Positions 37,543 through 44,769 of a DNA stretch of 64,000 nt are shown here, piece after piece (position 1 is the first letter of the stretch; every line of letters begins with the position of its first letter). This stretch comes from a bacterium (GTDB lineage Bacteria > Vulcanimicrobiota > Vulcanimicrobiia > Vulcanimicrobiales > Vulcanimicrobiaceae). Made by a program: the position numbers and the translations under genes. The notes under the pieces are model-generated. The model ran no database searches, was not told the origin of the DNA, and saw only the letters and a list, made by a program, of their open reading frames with translations. The DNA is taken from positions 1-64,000 of the forward strand of contig JAJYCL010000004.1 of assembly GCA_021778415.1 (NCBI GenBank), written 5' to 3'.

Positions 37543-37875
37543 ATGAGCGCACTACAGATAGCGCGGCGGATAGCTTGGCTCAGCGCGGGCGCGCTTTTCT
37601 GTACTTGGATCTCCGAAATCCTCGTTGATTACACAATATCCCCCTTCTCGAGTGGTATTTGGGTGTTCACTACGCTGGCCGCAATGATGGTGACGTGGTT
37701 GGGATCTCGATATTTTTGGCCGTCCGACGAATTTTTATTGAAGCTTTTTAAACATTTCTCGCCGGATGAGGCTGCCGTTCGGGTGTTCTTGGTTAGAGCG
37801 ATTACATGGCTGCTAATTTTTGCGGCGATGGTTTTTGCGTTATTTACCGATATATTGCGCACTCTTCCTCGATAG
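37543..37875 (+). CDS. small hypothetical membrane protein
   Basis: A 110-residue protein with three hydrophobic segments (about residues 9-30, 37-58 and 83-103) separated by polar stretches; no known family recognised. Its codon choice is more A/T-rich than the surroundings (for example TTATTTACCGATATATTG) and it follows the tRNA-Leu, a usual landing site for foreign DNA. GTGGC before the ATG is a poor ribosome binding site. The 146 bases between the tRNA and this gene hold nothing else I can identify. Confidence 0.5.
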   Translation: MSALQIARRIAWLSAGALFCTWISEILVDYTISPFSSGIWVFTTLAAMMVTWLGSRYFWPSDEFLLKLFKHFSPDEAAVRVFLVRAITWLLIFAAMVFALFTDILRTLPR

Positions 37876-37885
37876 ATTTAAGGAG

Positions 37886-38470
37886 CTACCGTTAGCGTTC
37901 CGCGGAGGGTGGTGACGGCGCTTCCACCGACGCGAATGCCTTCGATGGCCTCGGGAGTTCCGAGGATGCGTACCGCGATTTCACTGGGGCGCCCGATGTG
38001 CGTTCCCTGCGAGACGAGAAACGCCCGGCTGCGAGATGTGTCGGTTTGCGAAAACGAAGGCCGCCATCGGGCCTATGCCTGAGCCAGTTGCCGCATCTTC
38101 GGGGAGATCTCCAGGCGGCCCGATGTTGCGGCAGACGAATGCGAACGGGGCGTCGTCATCGCGGGCGAAACAATGCACGGCCACAAACGCGCCGTCGGCG
38201 TGGGTAAAGAGCCGGTCGCGATCGGGGTGGATGCGCGCGAGCGCGTCTGGATCGCTGAGCGGTACGAGCAACATCGGGTTTCCGGTCGACACGATCTGTG
38301 GTGGAACGGTGAGGTCTGCGGAGCGAAGGCCAAGGGCCGCGGCGATTTCGCGGAGCTCCCGCAAAGGGCCAAACGTCTTGAAGCGGTATTGTCGTCGATC
38401 GGTGCCGATGTAGAGGCGATACTGAAGTGCGCTAAAATCGCCGCAACCAATAGGAAGGTAAAAGAGCGTG
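37886..38470 (-). pseudogene. truncated, frameshifted PhzF-family paralogue
   Basis: The minus strand encodes the C-terminal two thirds of a PhzF protein, including ADLTVPPQIVSTGNPMLLVPLS and GPPGDLPEDAATGSGIGPMAAFVFANRH, nearly identical to the intact copy at 39416-40294. An extra base near 38020 (AAACGCCCGGCTG against AAACGTCGGATG in the intact copy) shifts the frame, so the last 40 residues are in another frame, and the N-terminal half is missing. From 38360 to 38470 similarity drops sharply but stays recognisable (LYIGTDRRQYR against ISIGLRGERVDY). So this is an older diverged paralogue whose 3' part matches the other gene more closely than its 5' part. Confidence 0.85.
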
Positions 38471-39112
38471 GAATCGGATGAACAGGTGGATTCACCGTTT
38501 GAGATTATTAAGGAGGGCTTTACGGCAGGTCGTGCCGTTGCGCTGCCTGATCGAATTTTGACGAACCCATTGCCCATCCGATCCGTGACGGTATATGGGC
38601 AACGCGTTCTCGTGCGTCTCTCATATACGGATGAATGTGAAGTCGTATCGGCCTTCCCATTAACACTAGCGGGCTTTCGGGAGGCCTTCCCCGATTGGAT
38701 TCCCCTCGAACCGTCTGCACTTACCATGTCTGGGACAGTGGTTAAAGGTTCGAAGATCGGTCTCGTAGATGACGACCTATGTGCGTTCGTCACGCGAGAG
38801 GGTGGGGTCGCTCATGTACCTGTACCATTATTCTCAGTGTCGGAAGTCTCTGATGGGTACGCTGTGTTACTTTCAAGTGGCTGGAATGATTCACGAAATC
38901 TCTATTTTTATAACGCCGACGGTACGCTGCGCTGGCGCGTTTCTGAGAAACCGTTCGCGGCGCCAAACATTTGCTTCGTCGAAATAGAGATCGATGCGAT
39001 GGGGCGGTTGATCGGTAAAATGGATTGGAGAGCTGGGCAAGAGTTTGCCATTGATCGAGCAACGGGAGAAGTCATTGCTCGAACCAAGTGTTTTGTTCGC
39101 AAAGACGTTTGA
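38468..39112 (+). CDS. hypothetical protein, 214 residues
   Basis: No family recognised. Hydrophilic, apparently cytosolic, alternating strands; the second half (GYAVLLSSGWNDSRNLYFYNADGTLRWRVSEKP, then EIEIDAMGRLIGKMDWRAGQEFAIDRATGEVI) has a beta-propeller-like or SMI/immunity-like rhythm of short strands with D-G turns. It starts with GTG 38468 after GGAAGGTAAAAGAGC. It lies between the broken and intact PhzF copies and replaces the 5' end of the broken one, so it probably arrived by insertion. A toxin-immunity type role is possible but unsupported. Confidence 0.6.
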   Translation: MESDEQVDSPFEIIKEGFTAGRAVALPDRILTNPLPIRSVTVYGQRVLVRLSYTDECEVVSAFPLTLAGFREAFPDWIPLEPSALTMSGTVVKGSKIGLVDDDLCAFVTREGGVAHVPVPLFSVSEVSDGYAVLLSSGWNDSRNLYFYNADGTLRWRVSEKPFAAPNICFVEIEIDAMGRLIGKMDWRAGQEFAIDRATGEVIARTKCFVRKDV

Positions 39113-39209
39113 GACGGCATTATCGTGCTCAATCGTTCGCGAAGGGGGTGCTCATACGCTTAGTTTCTCCCTGAAGTACGGTAGCAGCAAGGCCACATTC
39201 TGTAAGTAG

Positions 39210-39340
39210 CCTTCGAAATTCGGCGGAATGAGCGTACGCAATAACGCGCGCCTGCGCGAGTTTGAGGCCGAGAATCGACGCCTTAAAAATCATCGCGTCG
39301 GGAAGCTTCTGAGGGCGTCGCTGCAGCTACGGGCCGTAAA
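39210..39340 (+). pseudogene. IS3-family transposase OrfA remnant
   Basis: The plus strand encodes PSKFGGMSV..ARLREFEAENRRLK, matching the C-terminal leucine-zipper region of IS3-family OrfA (typically KYGGM-V-EARRLKELEEENRRLK). It is preceded in frame by a stop, and immediately after RRLK a missing A in a run of A residues shifts the frame (the next frame reads KIIASGSF, as expected of KIVADLSL). No OrfB or terminal inverted repeats are seen, so this is a decayed scrap. The rest of 39113-39415 holds no other gene I can support. Confidence 0.72.
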
Positions 39341-39415
39341 GACGAAGAGAGCGGATGCCGGAGTCAGGCATCGGCATGCATGCCGATGCAATTGAAAAAG
39401 GGATCGACAGAATAC

Positions 39416-40294
39416 TCATAGCGTCAAGCTTGCGCGTAGGCTCGTGACGGCGCTTCCACCGACGCGGATGCCTTCGATGGCGTCGGGAGTTCCGAGGATG
39501 TGCACCGCGATTTCACTGGGTCGTCCGATGTGCGTTCCTTGCGAGACGAGAAACGTCGGATGCGAGATGTGTCGGTTCGCGAAAACGAAGGCCGCCATCG
39601 GGCCGATCCCCGAGCCCGTTGCCGCATCTTCGGGGAGATCTCCAGGCGGCCCGATGTTGCGGCAGACGAATGCGAACGGTGCGTCGTCATCACGGCAGAA
39701 ACAATGAACGGCTACAAACGCGCCATCGGCGCGGGCAAAGAGCCGGTCGCGATCGGGGTGGATGCGCGCGAGCGCGTCTGCATCGCTGAGCGGTACGAGC
39801 AACATCGGGTTTCCGGTCGACACGATCTGCGGTGGAACGGTGAGATCTGCGGCGCGAAGACCGAGAGCCGCGGCGATCTCGCGACGATCCCACACGGTGC
39901 CGAATTCGGGCGGACGTTGCTGCATCGTATAATCCACGCGCTCGCCGCGAAGGCCGATGCTGATGGGAATGATTCCGGCCTTCGTCTCCAGCGTGATCGT
40001 CGTGCCGATTTCGACGACGCTGCGTTCGCAGAGATCGTGCGCGAGTGCGATGCTCGGGTGTCCGGCCATCGCGAGTTCTTCTCGGGGCGTGAAATAGCGC
40101 GCACGCAACGTTGCGGCCGTGCTGGGCATCGTGAACACCGTCTCGGCGAGGCCTATGCGCGTTGCGATGCCTTGCATTGCCGCAGCTTCGCGCTCTTCGA
40201 AATCGGCAAACACGGCGGCCGGATTTCCAGCGAACGCCCGGTCGGTAAACGCATCGATAATCGCAAAGGGGAGTTGCACGGTCGGGGCATTCAC
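39416..40294 (-). CDS. PhzF-family isomerase
   Basis: A 292-residue protein of the PhzF/diaminopimelate-epimerase-like fold. It starts PFAIIDAFTDRAFAGNPAAV, has the catalytic Glu region RIGLAETVF, the EELAMAGHPSIALAH turn, and the C-terminal half motif EDAATGSGIGPMAAFV. PhzF isomerises dihydro-hydroxyanthranilate in phenazine synthesis, but most homologues outside phenazine clusters have unknown substrates, and no other phz gene is here. A second, broken copy lies about 1.5 kb away in the same orientation. Downstream of it is the IS remnant; upstream is the peptide gene at 40456-40593. Confidence 0.9.
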   Translation of the reverse strand: MNAPTVQLPFAIIDAFTDRAFAGNPAAVFADFEEREAAAMQGIATRIGLAETVFTMPSTAATLRARYFTPREELAMAGHPSIALAHDLCERSVVEIGTTITLETKAGIIPISIGLRGERVDYTMQQRPPEFGTVWDRREIAAALGLRAADLTVPPQIVSTGNPMLLVPLSDADALARIHPDRDRLFARADGAFVAVHCFCRDDDAPFAFVCRNIGPPGDLPEDAATGSGIGPMAAFVFANRHISHPTFLVSQGTHIGRPSEIAVHILGTPDAIEGIRVGGSAVTSLRASLTL

Positions 40295-40321
40295 GTTCGT
40301 GTTGCATCCCGGAAAACACTA

Positions 40322-40348
40322 CAGGCGAGCGCGTGGGGCGCTCGCCTG
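40322..40348 (-). terminator. strong hairpin downstream of the 45-aa peptide gene
   Basis: CAGGCGAGCG (40322-40331) and CGCTCGCCTG (40339-40348) form a perfect ten-pair stem with a seven-base loop. Read on the minus strand it is followed by TAGTGTTTTCC, a short T-rich tract, so it is a plausible rho-independent terminator for the minus-strand peptide gene. It lies between that gene and PhzF, so the two probably are separate units. Confidence 0.55.
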
Positions 40349-40389
40349 GAATGCTTGCTTGTGTACGCGTTCGTACAGAGGGTCTAGGA

Positions 40390-40423
40390 GGGTAGCGAAT
40401 CGGTGGAGGTCGATTCGCTACCC
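40390..40423. other. 13-bp inverted repeat, hairpin-forming
   Basis: GGGTAGCGAATCG (40390-40402) and CGATTCGCTACCC (40411-40423) are perfect inverted arms of 13 bases around an eight-base centre. It lies in the 3' untranslated part of the peptide transcript and lacks a T tract, so it may be an RNA stability hairpin, a second terminator or a protein-binding palindrome. Confidence 0.6.
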
Positions 40424-40455
40424 GTTCATCGTCCGCAAGAGCGATCGATGAAAGT

Positions 40456-40593
40456 TTAGTTGAAGCGTGGTCCCCAGCCGGCGAAGCCTGAGCTTTGCGG
40501 CGCGATTTCGATGCAGCGAGCGATCGAAATAATGGGAGTCGGTTCGTTTTTTGTTTGAACTGGTTTAATTTCCTTAACGATTGTCTGCGACAT
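40456..40593 (-). CDS. 45-aa peptide with C-terminal GWGPR motif
   Basis: A short minus-strand gene starting at ATG 40593 with a strong GAAGGAAC site five to six bases upstream; the TAA stop is at 40458-40456. The product has a charged N-terminal half (Lys, Glu, Gln) and a C-terminal half ARCIEIAPQSSGFAGWGPRFN with one cysteine. The 38-aa peptide at 50452-50568 shares its plan: E-P-x-P-[IV]-[IL]-x-[IL]-A-R, a variable Ser/Pro/Cys stretch, then F-x-GWGPR at the end. That resemblance, the good start site and the downstream hairpins argue that it is a real gene. A leader-plus-core layout recalls ribosomally made modified peptides, but no modifying enzyme is adjacent. Confidence 0.7.
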   Translation of the reverse strand: MSQTIVKEIKPVQTKNEPTPIISIARCIEIAPQSSGFAGWGPRFN

Positions 40594-40710
40594 TTTGTTC
40601 CTTCGCTCGGCGATGATCTGCCGACGTCCTTAACGATACGTCTCTTGCTACGCGAGTTGTAGCGCTTTTGTTTCATGCCGAATTTGTCGCGGTCTATAAC
40701 ACTCTTTTGC

Positions 40711-42882
40711 TCATCCGGAATGAGAACCGATACGAAAGAGATACTTCACAATCAGGCGATGTAGTGTATTCGATGCAGCCGGTGTTCCGAAATTCACAAA
40801 GAGATCACCGCGCGAAAACCGCCGATGATAGCTCATTGAAATATTGGTTCCCGGGAACGGAACGAAGCCTCCGTACCCATTGACCGACCGCAATCCAAGC
40901 GAGATGCTGCTCGTTCGATTGAGATTATAGCCAAGGCCAAAGCGGCGAAGCCATTGCGAATCGAGACTGCCGTCGGCCTGGCTTCGCTCGTAGGTCCCGC
41001 CATATTCAAACGTGAGCGTGAGCGGGCCGAGTTGTCGCGTATGAGTCAGGTCGTATTGGTGCAGGTAGCTTGCTCCAAAAACTCCCCAAGAAACGCTCGC
41101 ATCCATCGGCGATGGTGTTCCATCTCGAAAGCCGATGGGGATGGCCATGAGATTGTAATACTGCGATTGCCCATTTCGATAACACGGGTAGCCGGAAAAG
41201 GCCGTTGATCCTACCGAGGCTCCACTGCAACTCGGACCGGAGGGGATATCATACGAGCGTAACGTTCCAATGGTGGGGCCCAACCCGTTGATGGAAAAAC
41301 CATTTTTGAATTGCATCGACAGGGCCGGATCAAAATCCGATTGGCGAACCGCTCCGCTCGCATCGAAGAAGCGATCTGCATTGAGGAACAACGATGCGTG
41401 TTTTATTCCTAATGGCGAGCCGTTCAAGACGGAAAAAAGCGTGAAGCCTCGTTGGTCGGCGACGGGGGTGAATCCATCAAGGGGATTGTAGGTCGGCGAA
41501 ATATCCGTTGCGCCGATGTTTATTTCGTAATTCGTGCGGTGAATATCGACGAAACCATTGGTAGCATTGGCCGTTCCGTTTGCAAGCCACGAGCCGTGTT
41601 CGGCGTCATGGCTCAGTGCCCAAACAAAACCCGATCGATTATTGCGGCCACCGACCCCAAGTTCAACGGTGCTATCGTTTCCCGCAAGCGAGTGGTGTGC
41701 AAGTACGCCATTTGTCCAGAGGAGAAACGTTCGGTCGGCGAGCGCATGTTTAAAGCCGAAGGCCGTATCGTCGAACGTATTTCCCGTAGTGGGATCAAAG
41801 CCGCGAAATGTCAGCGCACCAAAACTTTGGTTGCCGAACGTTCCTTCGAGCTTTGCTCCACGATCGAATGCACCGACTCCGGGAGAATAAAAGACGAGAC
41901 TCCCGTACGGGTTGTTGTTGATAAACGATGCGCCTTGAGCAAAAAATGGACGATACTCTTGCAGATTGCGGCGAAATTCTTGTGGCGAGATCGTTTGTTG
42001 ATCGATCTCGACGTTGGAAAAATCGGGATTTACGGTGGCCACAAAATTCGTCGTCGCAGTGACCGGTACGCGAATATCGACACCCATTGAGCGCACGGGT
42101 TGCTGTTGAAACAAGCCGTTGGCTTGTAAGAATTGCTCGCGATCCGAGCCGCTACTGCTCAGGCCATAGATGGCGATGCGCGGGCGAGGCCGTGCTGTCG
42201 CCGCGAGCGTGCCGAATCGGAGCCCCGTCCAGGACGGCCAGAAACGCGCGGCATCGGAATCCGGCCACGGCGGTCCGTTAAGCCCATCGCTCATGAGCCC
42301 GTCGTACGCCCAGGATTCACGCTGTGCGGTTGCTGCCACGAAGCGTACGATGTTGATTCGCCAGGTTTGCGGTGAGCCGCCGGCGATGCGCAGGACGCGA
42401 AGCGGAATCCGCATGAAGGCCGTCCACGAACCTGCACTTTTGGTCGCGTGGGAGGTCCAGATCGGGCGATACCGTGCATTTTCGCTTGATTGGGCGAAGT
42501 GCGTTCCCAGTGGGTTGACCTCAAAGTAATAGACGCGATTGCCGTTGCCGGTCGGGTCCAAGCCAAGGCCCACGAAATCGTCGATGCCAAAGCCGACGTC
42601 GTTCTGACTCTGGGTGGCCGTGATCGGCGTCGACGGCTGGGACACCTGGAAGCACGCATAGATGGCGTGGGAGTCGTAGAGGAGCCAGGCCCTCGTCCCG
42701 GCGGATGCCGCCTTCTTGGTCGCAAGGTCGGTCATGCTCGCGATCGGGAGCTGGCCCGCCGCGCACATGCCGGCCCTCGGCGTCCCTCGGACGCTTGCGA
42801 TTGGTGAGGCGGCTCGAACCGGGCCTGGAACGAAACATGCCAGAACCAGTGTCGTAGTGAGGAAGAGATAGGCTCTGTACAC
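40711..42882 (-). CDS. secreted CBM9-like / DUF5916-type outer-membrane protein
   Basis: A 723-residue protein starting at GTG 42882 with a signal peptide (YRAYLFLTTTLVLACFVPGPVRAA). The first 200 residues look like a carbohydrate-binding family 9-like sandwich (TRAWLLYDSHAIYACFQVSQPS, then GNRVYYFEVNPLGTHFAQS). The long remainder has alternating amphipathic strands ending in an aromatic-containing strand (LHRLIVKYLFRIG), as in outer-membrane beta barrels, with DFSNVEIDQQTISPQEFRRNLQEYRPFFAQG typical of DUF5916. The longer frame to 42936 would overlap the divergent regulator, so I prefer the GTG. Function: probable outer-membrane uptake or surface protein. Confidence 0.78.
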   Translation of the reverse strand: MYRAYLFLTTTLVLACFVPGPVRAASPIASVRGTPRAGMCAAGQLPIASMTDLATKKAASAGTRAWLLYDSHAIYACFQVSQPSTPITATQSQNDVGFGIDDFVGLGLDPTGNGNRVYYFEVNPLGTHFAQSSENARYRPIWTSHATKSAGSWTAFMRIPLRVLRIAGGSPQTWRINIVRFVAATAQRESWAYDGLMSDGLNGPPWPDSDAARFWPSWTGLRFGTLAATARPRPRIAIYGLSSSGSDREQFLQANGLFQQQPVRSMGVDIRVPVTATTNFVATVNPDFSNVEIDQQTISPQEFRRNLQEYRPFFAQGASFINNNPYGSLVFYSPGVGAFDRGAKLEGTFGNQSFGALTFRGFDPTTGNTFDDTAFGFKHALADRTFLLWTNGVLAHHSLAGNDSTVELGVGGRNNRSGFVWALSHDAEHGSWLANGTANATNGFVDIHRTNYEINIGATDISPTYNPLDGFTPVADQRGFTLFSVLNGSPLGIKHASLFLNADRFFDASGAVRQSDFDPALSMQFKNGFSINGLGPTIGTLRSYDIPSGPSCSGASVGSTAFSGYPCYRNGQSQYYNLMAIPIGFRDGTPSPMDASVSWGVFGASYLHQYDLTHTRQLGPLTLTFEYGGTYERSQADGSLDSQWLRRFGLGYNLNRTSSISLGLRSVNGYGGFVPFPGTNISMSYHRRFSRGDLFVNFGTPAASNTLHRLIVKYLFRIGSHSG

Positions 42883-42962
42883 GGTAGGTGGTAGTATCGT
42901 GAAAAGGCCTCCGCTCCTCAATGGGAAAACCCTCAAAGTTCCCTAAAACGGTGGTGATTTCG

Positions 42963-44399
42963 ATGTCGCAGTATTCATTCGGCCCTTATCTCCTAGATGC
43001 CGAGCAGCTTTTGCTCACCTGTCACGGCGAGCCCGTGGCCCTTGGTCCCAAGGTTGTCGAAACGCTTTTAGCCTTGGTCGAGCATCCCGGCGAAGTGCTG
43101 TCGAAGCGCGCACTGTTGGAACGCATCTGGCCCGAAGGCTTCGTCGAAGAAGCGAATCTTGCGCAGAATATCTATGTGTTGCGTCGCGAATTACGGGCGC
43201 ATCTGCCCGGCGACGTCATCGGAACGGTCTCGCGCAGAGGGTATCGATTTGTCGTCCCTGTGACGTGCTCGCAGCGCGGTCCGCTGGCCGAACCGAGTGT
43301 TGCCGCGTTTTCCGAGACGCCCCGACGTTTTCGATTCCGGCGACTCGCCCTGGCCGCACCCGCGGCGCTCCTCGTCTTTGCATTGGTGTTCGGCTATGCA
43401 TGGAACGCACGCGCGCATGTTGCGACGCCTGCACCGCCCCAACTCTCATCGGCTGGAGCCAGACTGTATGCCATCGGTCGTTACTACTGGAACATGAGAA
43501 CTGCGGCCGGCTTACAGCAATCGCTGTCCTATTTCCATCAAGTCGTTGAACTCGATCCGACGAAAGCGCAAGGCTATGCAGCGTTGGCCGATGCAAACGT
43601 GCTGCTTGCCGATTATCAATTCGGACCGCTTGCTCCCAAAGTCTATGTTGCGCGGGGCGAAGCGTATGCAAAAAAGGCGCTCGCTATCGATCCATCTTCG
43701 GGCGAGGCATTAGCCGCACTCGGACTCGTTTCGATCTTGCATCATAAGATGGCCGAGGCTCGCACTTATCTTCAGCGGTCGATCACCGCCGATGCAAGCT
43801 ACGCCCCGGCGCACGAATGGTATGGCATCGTTCTTTTGCATGATGGCAATGCCGCAGCGGCATTTTCGCAATTACGCACAGCCGCGCAGGAAGATCCGCT
43901 TTCAACGGCAACCTTGTTGTGGCTCGCGCAGGCGGCCTATTCCGAACATCATTACGCGCAAGCTGTTGGATATTCGCGGCAAGGTATCGATTTGCGCACG
44001 CGAGGCGCCGGTATCGGTGATGACGATTTCTATGAAATACTCGGTATGTCGCAAGAAGCGCAAGGCCAATACACGCGCGCATTAGCGACGTATGAAACCT
44101 ACGGGCGGCTATGTAAGTGCCCGGCGTCGTTAGATGCTTTGCGAGCTCACGTCTTTGCTTCAATGCACCAAGCCGGGCGTGCCCGTGCTTCTCTTGCGCA
44201 TGCGACGATGGCGGCCAAAGGCGCACAGGGTGCAGCATACGATATTGCAGCTGCTCTACTCGCGCTAGGCGATCGTACGAAGGCCTTGCAATGGTTGCGC
44301 CGGGATCCGAATTCTGCCGTTGCAGCGCGCATCGATCCGCGTTTTGCCGCGCTTCATCGGGACGCGCATTTCAAAGCGTTGCTAAAAACCGCATCGTAG
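42963..44399 (+). CDS. CadC/ToxR-type winged-helix regulator with TPR domain
   Basis: A 478-residue membrane-bound regulator. The N-terminal OmpR/CadC winged helix (SFGPYLLDAEQLLLTCHGEPVALGPKVVETLLALVEHPGEVLSKRALLERIWP) is followed by EEANLAQNIYVLRREL and RRGYRFVVPV. A membrane helix at about residues 123-145 (LALAAPAALLVFALVFGYAW) separates it from an extracytoplasmic TPR array (YAALADANVLL, LAALGLVSILHHKMAEA and repeats). It senses something outside and acts on DNA directly without a phosphorelay. It is divergent from the outer-membrane protein, which may be its target. ATG 42921 is an alternative start. Confidence 0.87.
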   Translation: MSQYSFGPYLLDAEQLLLTCHGEPVALGPKVVETLLALVEHPGEVLSKRALLERIWPEGFVEEANLAQNIYVLRRELRAHLPGDVIGTVSRRGYRFVVPVTCSQRGPLAEPSVAAFSETPRRFRFRRLALAAPAALLVFALVFGYAWNARAHVATPAPPQLSSAGARLYAIGRYYWNMRTAAGLQQSLSYFHQVVELDPTKAQGYAALADANVLLADYQFGPLAPKVYVARGEAYAKKALAIDPSSGEALAALGLVSILHHKMAEARTYLQRSITADASYAPAHEWYGIVLLHDGNAAAAFSQLRTAAQEDPLSTATLLWLAQAAYSEHHYAQAVGYSRQGIDLRTRGAGIGDDDFYEILGMSQEAQGQYTRALATYETYGRLCKCPASLDALRAHVFASMHQAGRARASLAHATMAAKGAQGAAYDIAAALLALGDRTKALQWLRRDPNSAVAARIDPRFAALHRDAHFKALLKTAS

Positions 44400-44406
44400 T
44401 TTCGTC

Positions 44407-44769
44407 GTGATTGCTCAACTCGATCCGCAAACGCGGGAGCTGGTTGCCGCGCTGGTTTCGTTGCTCAACGGTTGTGAACATTGACTCGATAAGCATTGCG
44501 CCTCGGGTAGGCGCGCCGGACTCGATGATGCAACGCTCGATGCGATCTCCGATTACGCGCGCAGCGATCGGTTCTCTCCGGCGCAACGGGCCGCGCTTTC
44601 GCTCTGTGTTTCACTCACGCGCGAGCCTCGCGCCGTGCCTCCGGCGATTATTGCCTCTCTGCGCACATTTTATGAGGAGAAAGCTATCGACGAATTGATC
44701 CGAGAAATCGCGCGCGTGAATGCAGCGAATCGGATCGAAAACGCTCGGGCCTCGCTTACGAGTGCATGA
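44407..44769 (+). CDS. AhpD-like selenoprotein candidate (CxxU)
   Basis: Read through an in-frame TGA at 44482-44484, this frame gives a 120-residue carboxymuconolactone decarboxylase/AhpD-type protein: DPQTRELVAALVSLLNGCEH-U-LDKH, then FSPAQRAALSLCVSLTREPRAVP and NAANRIENA, all family-like on both sides of the TGA. The TGA is at residue 26, exactly the second Cys of the NGCxxC motif. Spacing fits Mycobacterium AhpD: Glu11, Cys23, His25, Sec26 and His30 correspond to Glu118, Cys130, His132, Cys133 and His137. A SECIS-like hairpin follows at 44498-44514. AhpD-like proteins act as thiol-dependent peroxidases or reductases. The start (GTG 44407) makes the N-terminus short for the family, and there is no clear ribosome binding site, so coupling to the regulator upstream is likely. 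The alternative is a nonsense mutation. Confidence 0.7.
44498..44514 (+). promoter_or_regulatory. bacterial SECIS-like hairpin after in-frame UGA
   Basis: GCGCCT (44498-44503) pairs with AGGCGC (44509-44514) around a five-base CGGGT loop. The stem begins 13 bases after the TGA and its loop about 19 bases after it, within the window in which bacterial SECIS elements work, and the loop has G at its second position, which SelB-type elements favour. It sits inside the coding region, as bacterial SECIS do. Formally just a hairpin, but its placement supports selenocysteine insertion. Confidence 0.6.

Noticed and set aside
39690-40676. 328-aa minus-strand frame opening MKQKRYNSRSKRR
   Set aside because: An alternative frame of the PhzF gene and its upstream region; no family similarity, and the peptide and PhzF genes explain the region.
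37310-40710. An integrative element bounded by tRNA-Leu att sites
   Set aside because: No integrase and no copy of the tRNA 3' end (GGTTCGAGTCCC...) was found downstream; only decayed transposase scrap is present.
42883-42936. 18-residue extension of the outer-membrane protein into the regulator promoter
   Set aside because: The GTG at 42882 begins the signal peptide directly, and the extension is Arg/Gly-rich without a signal.
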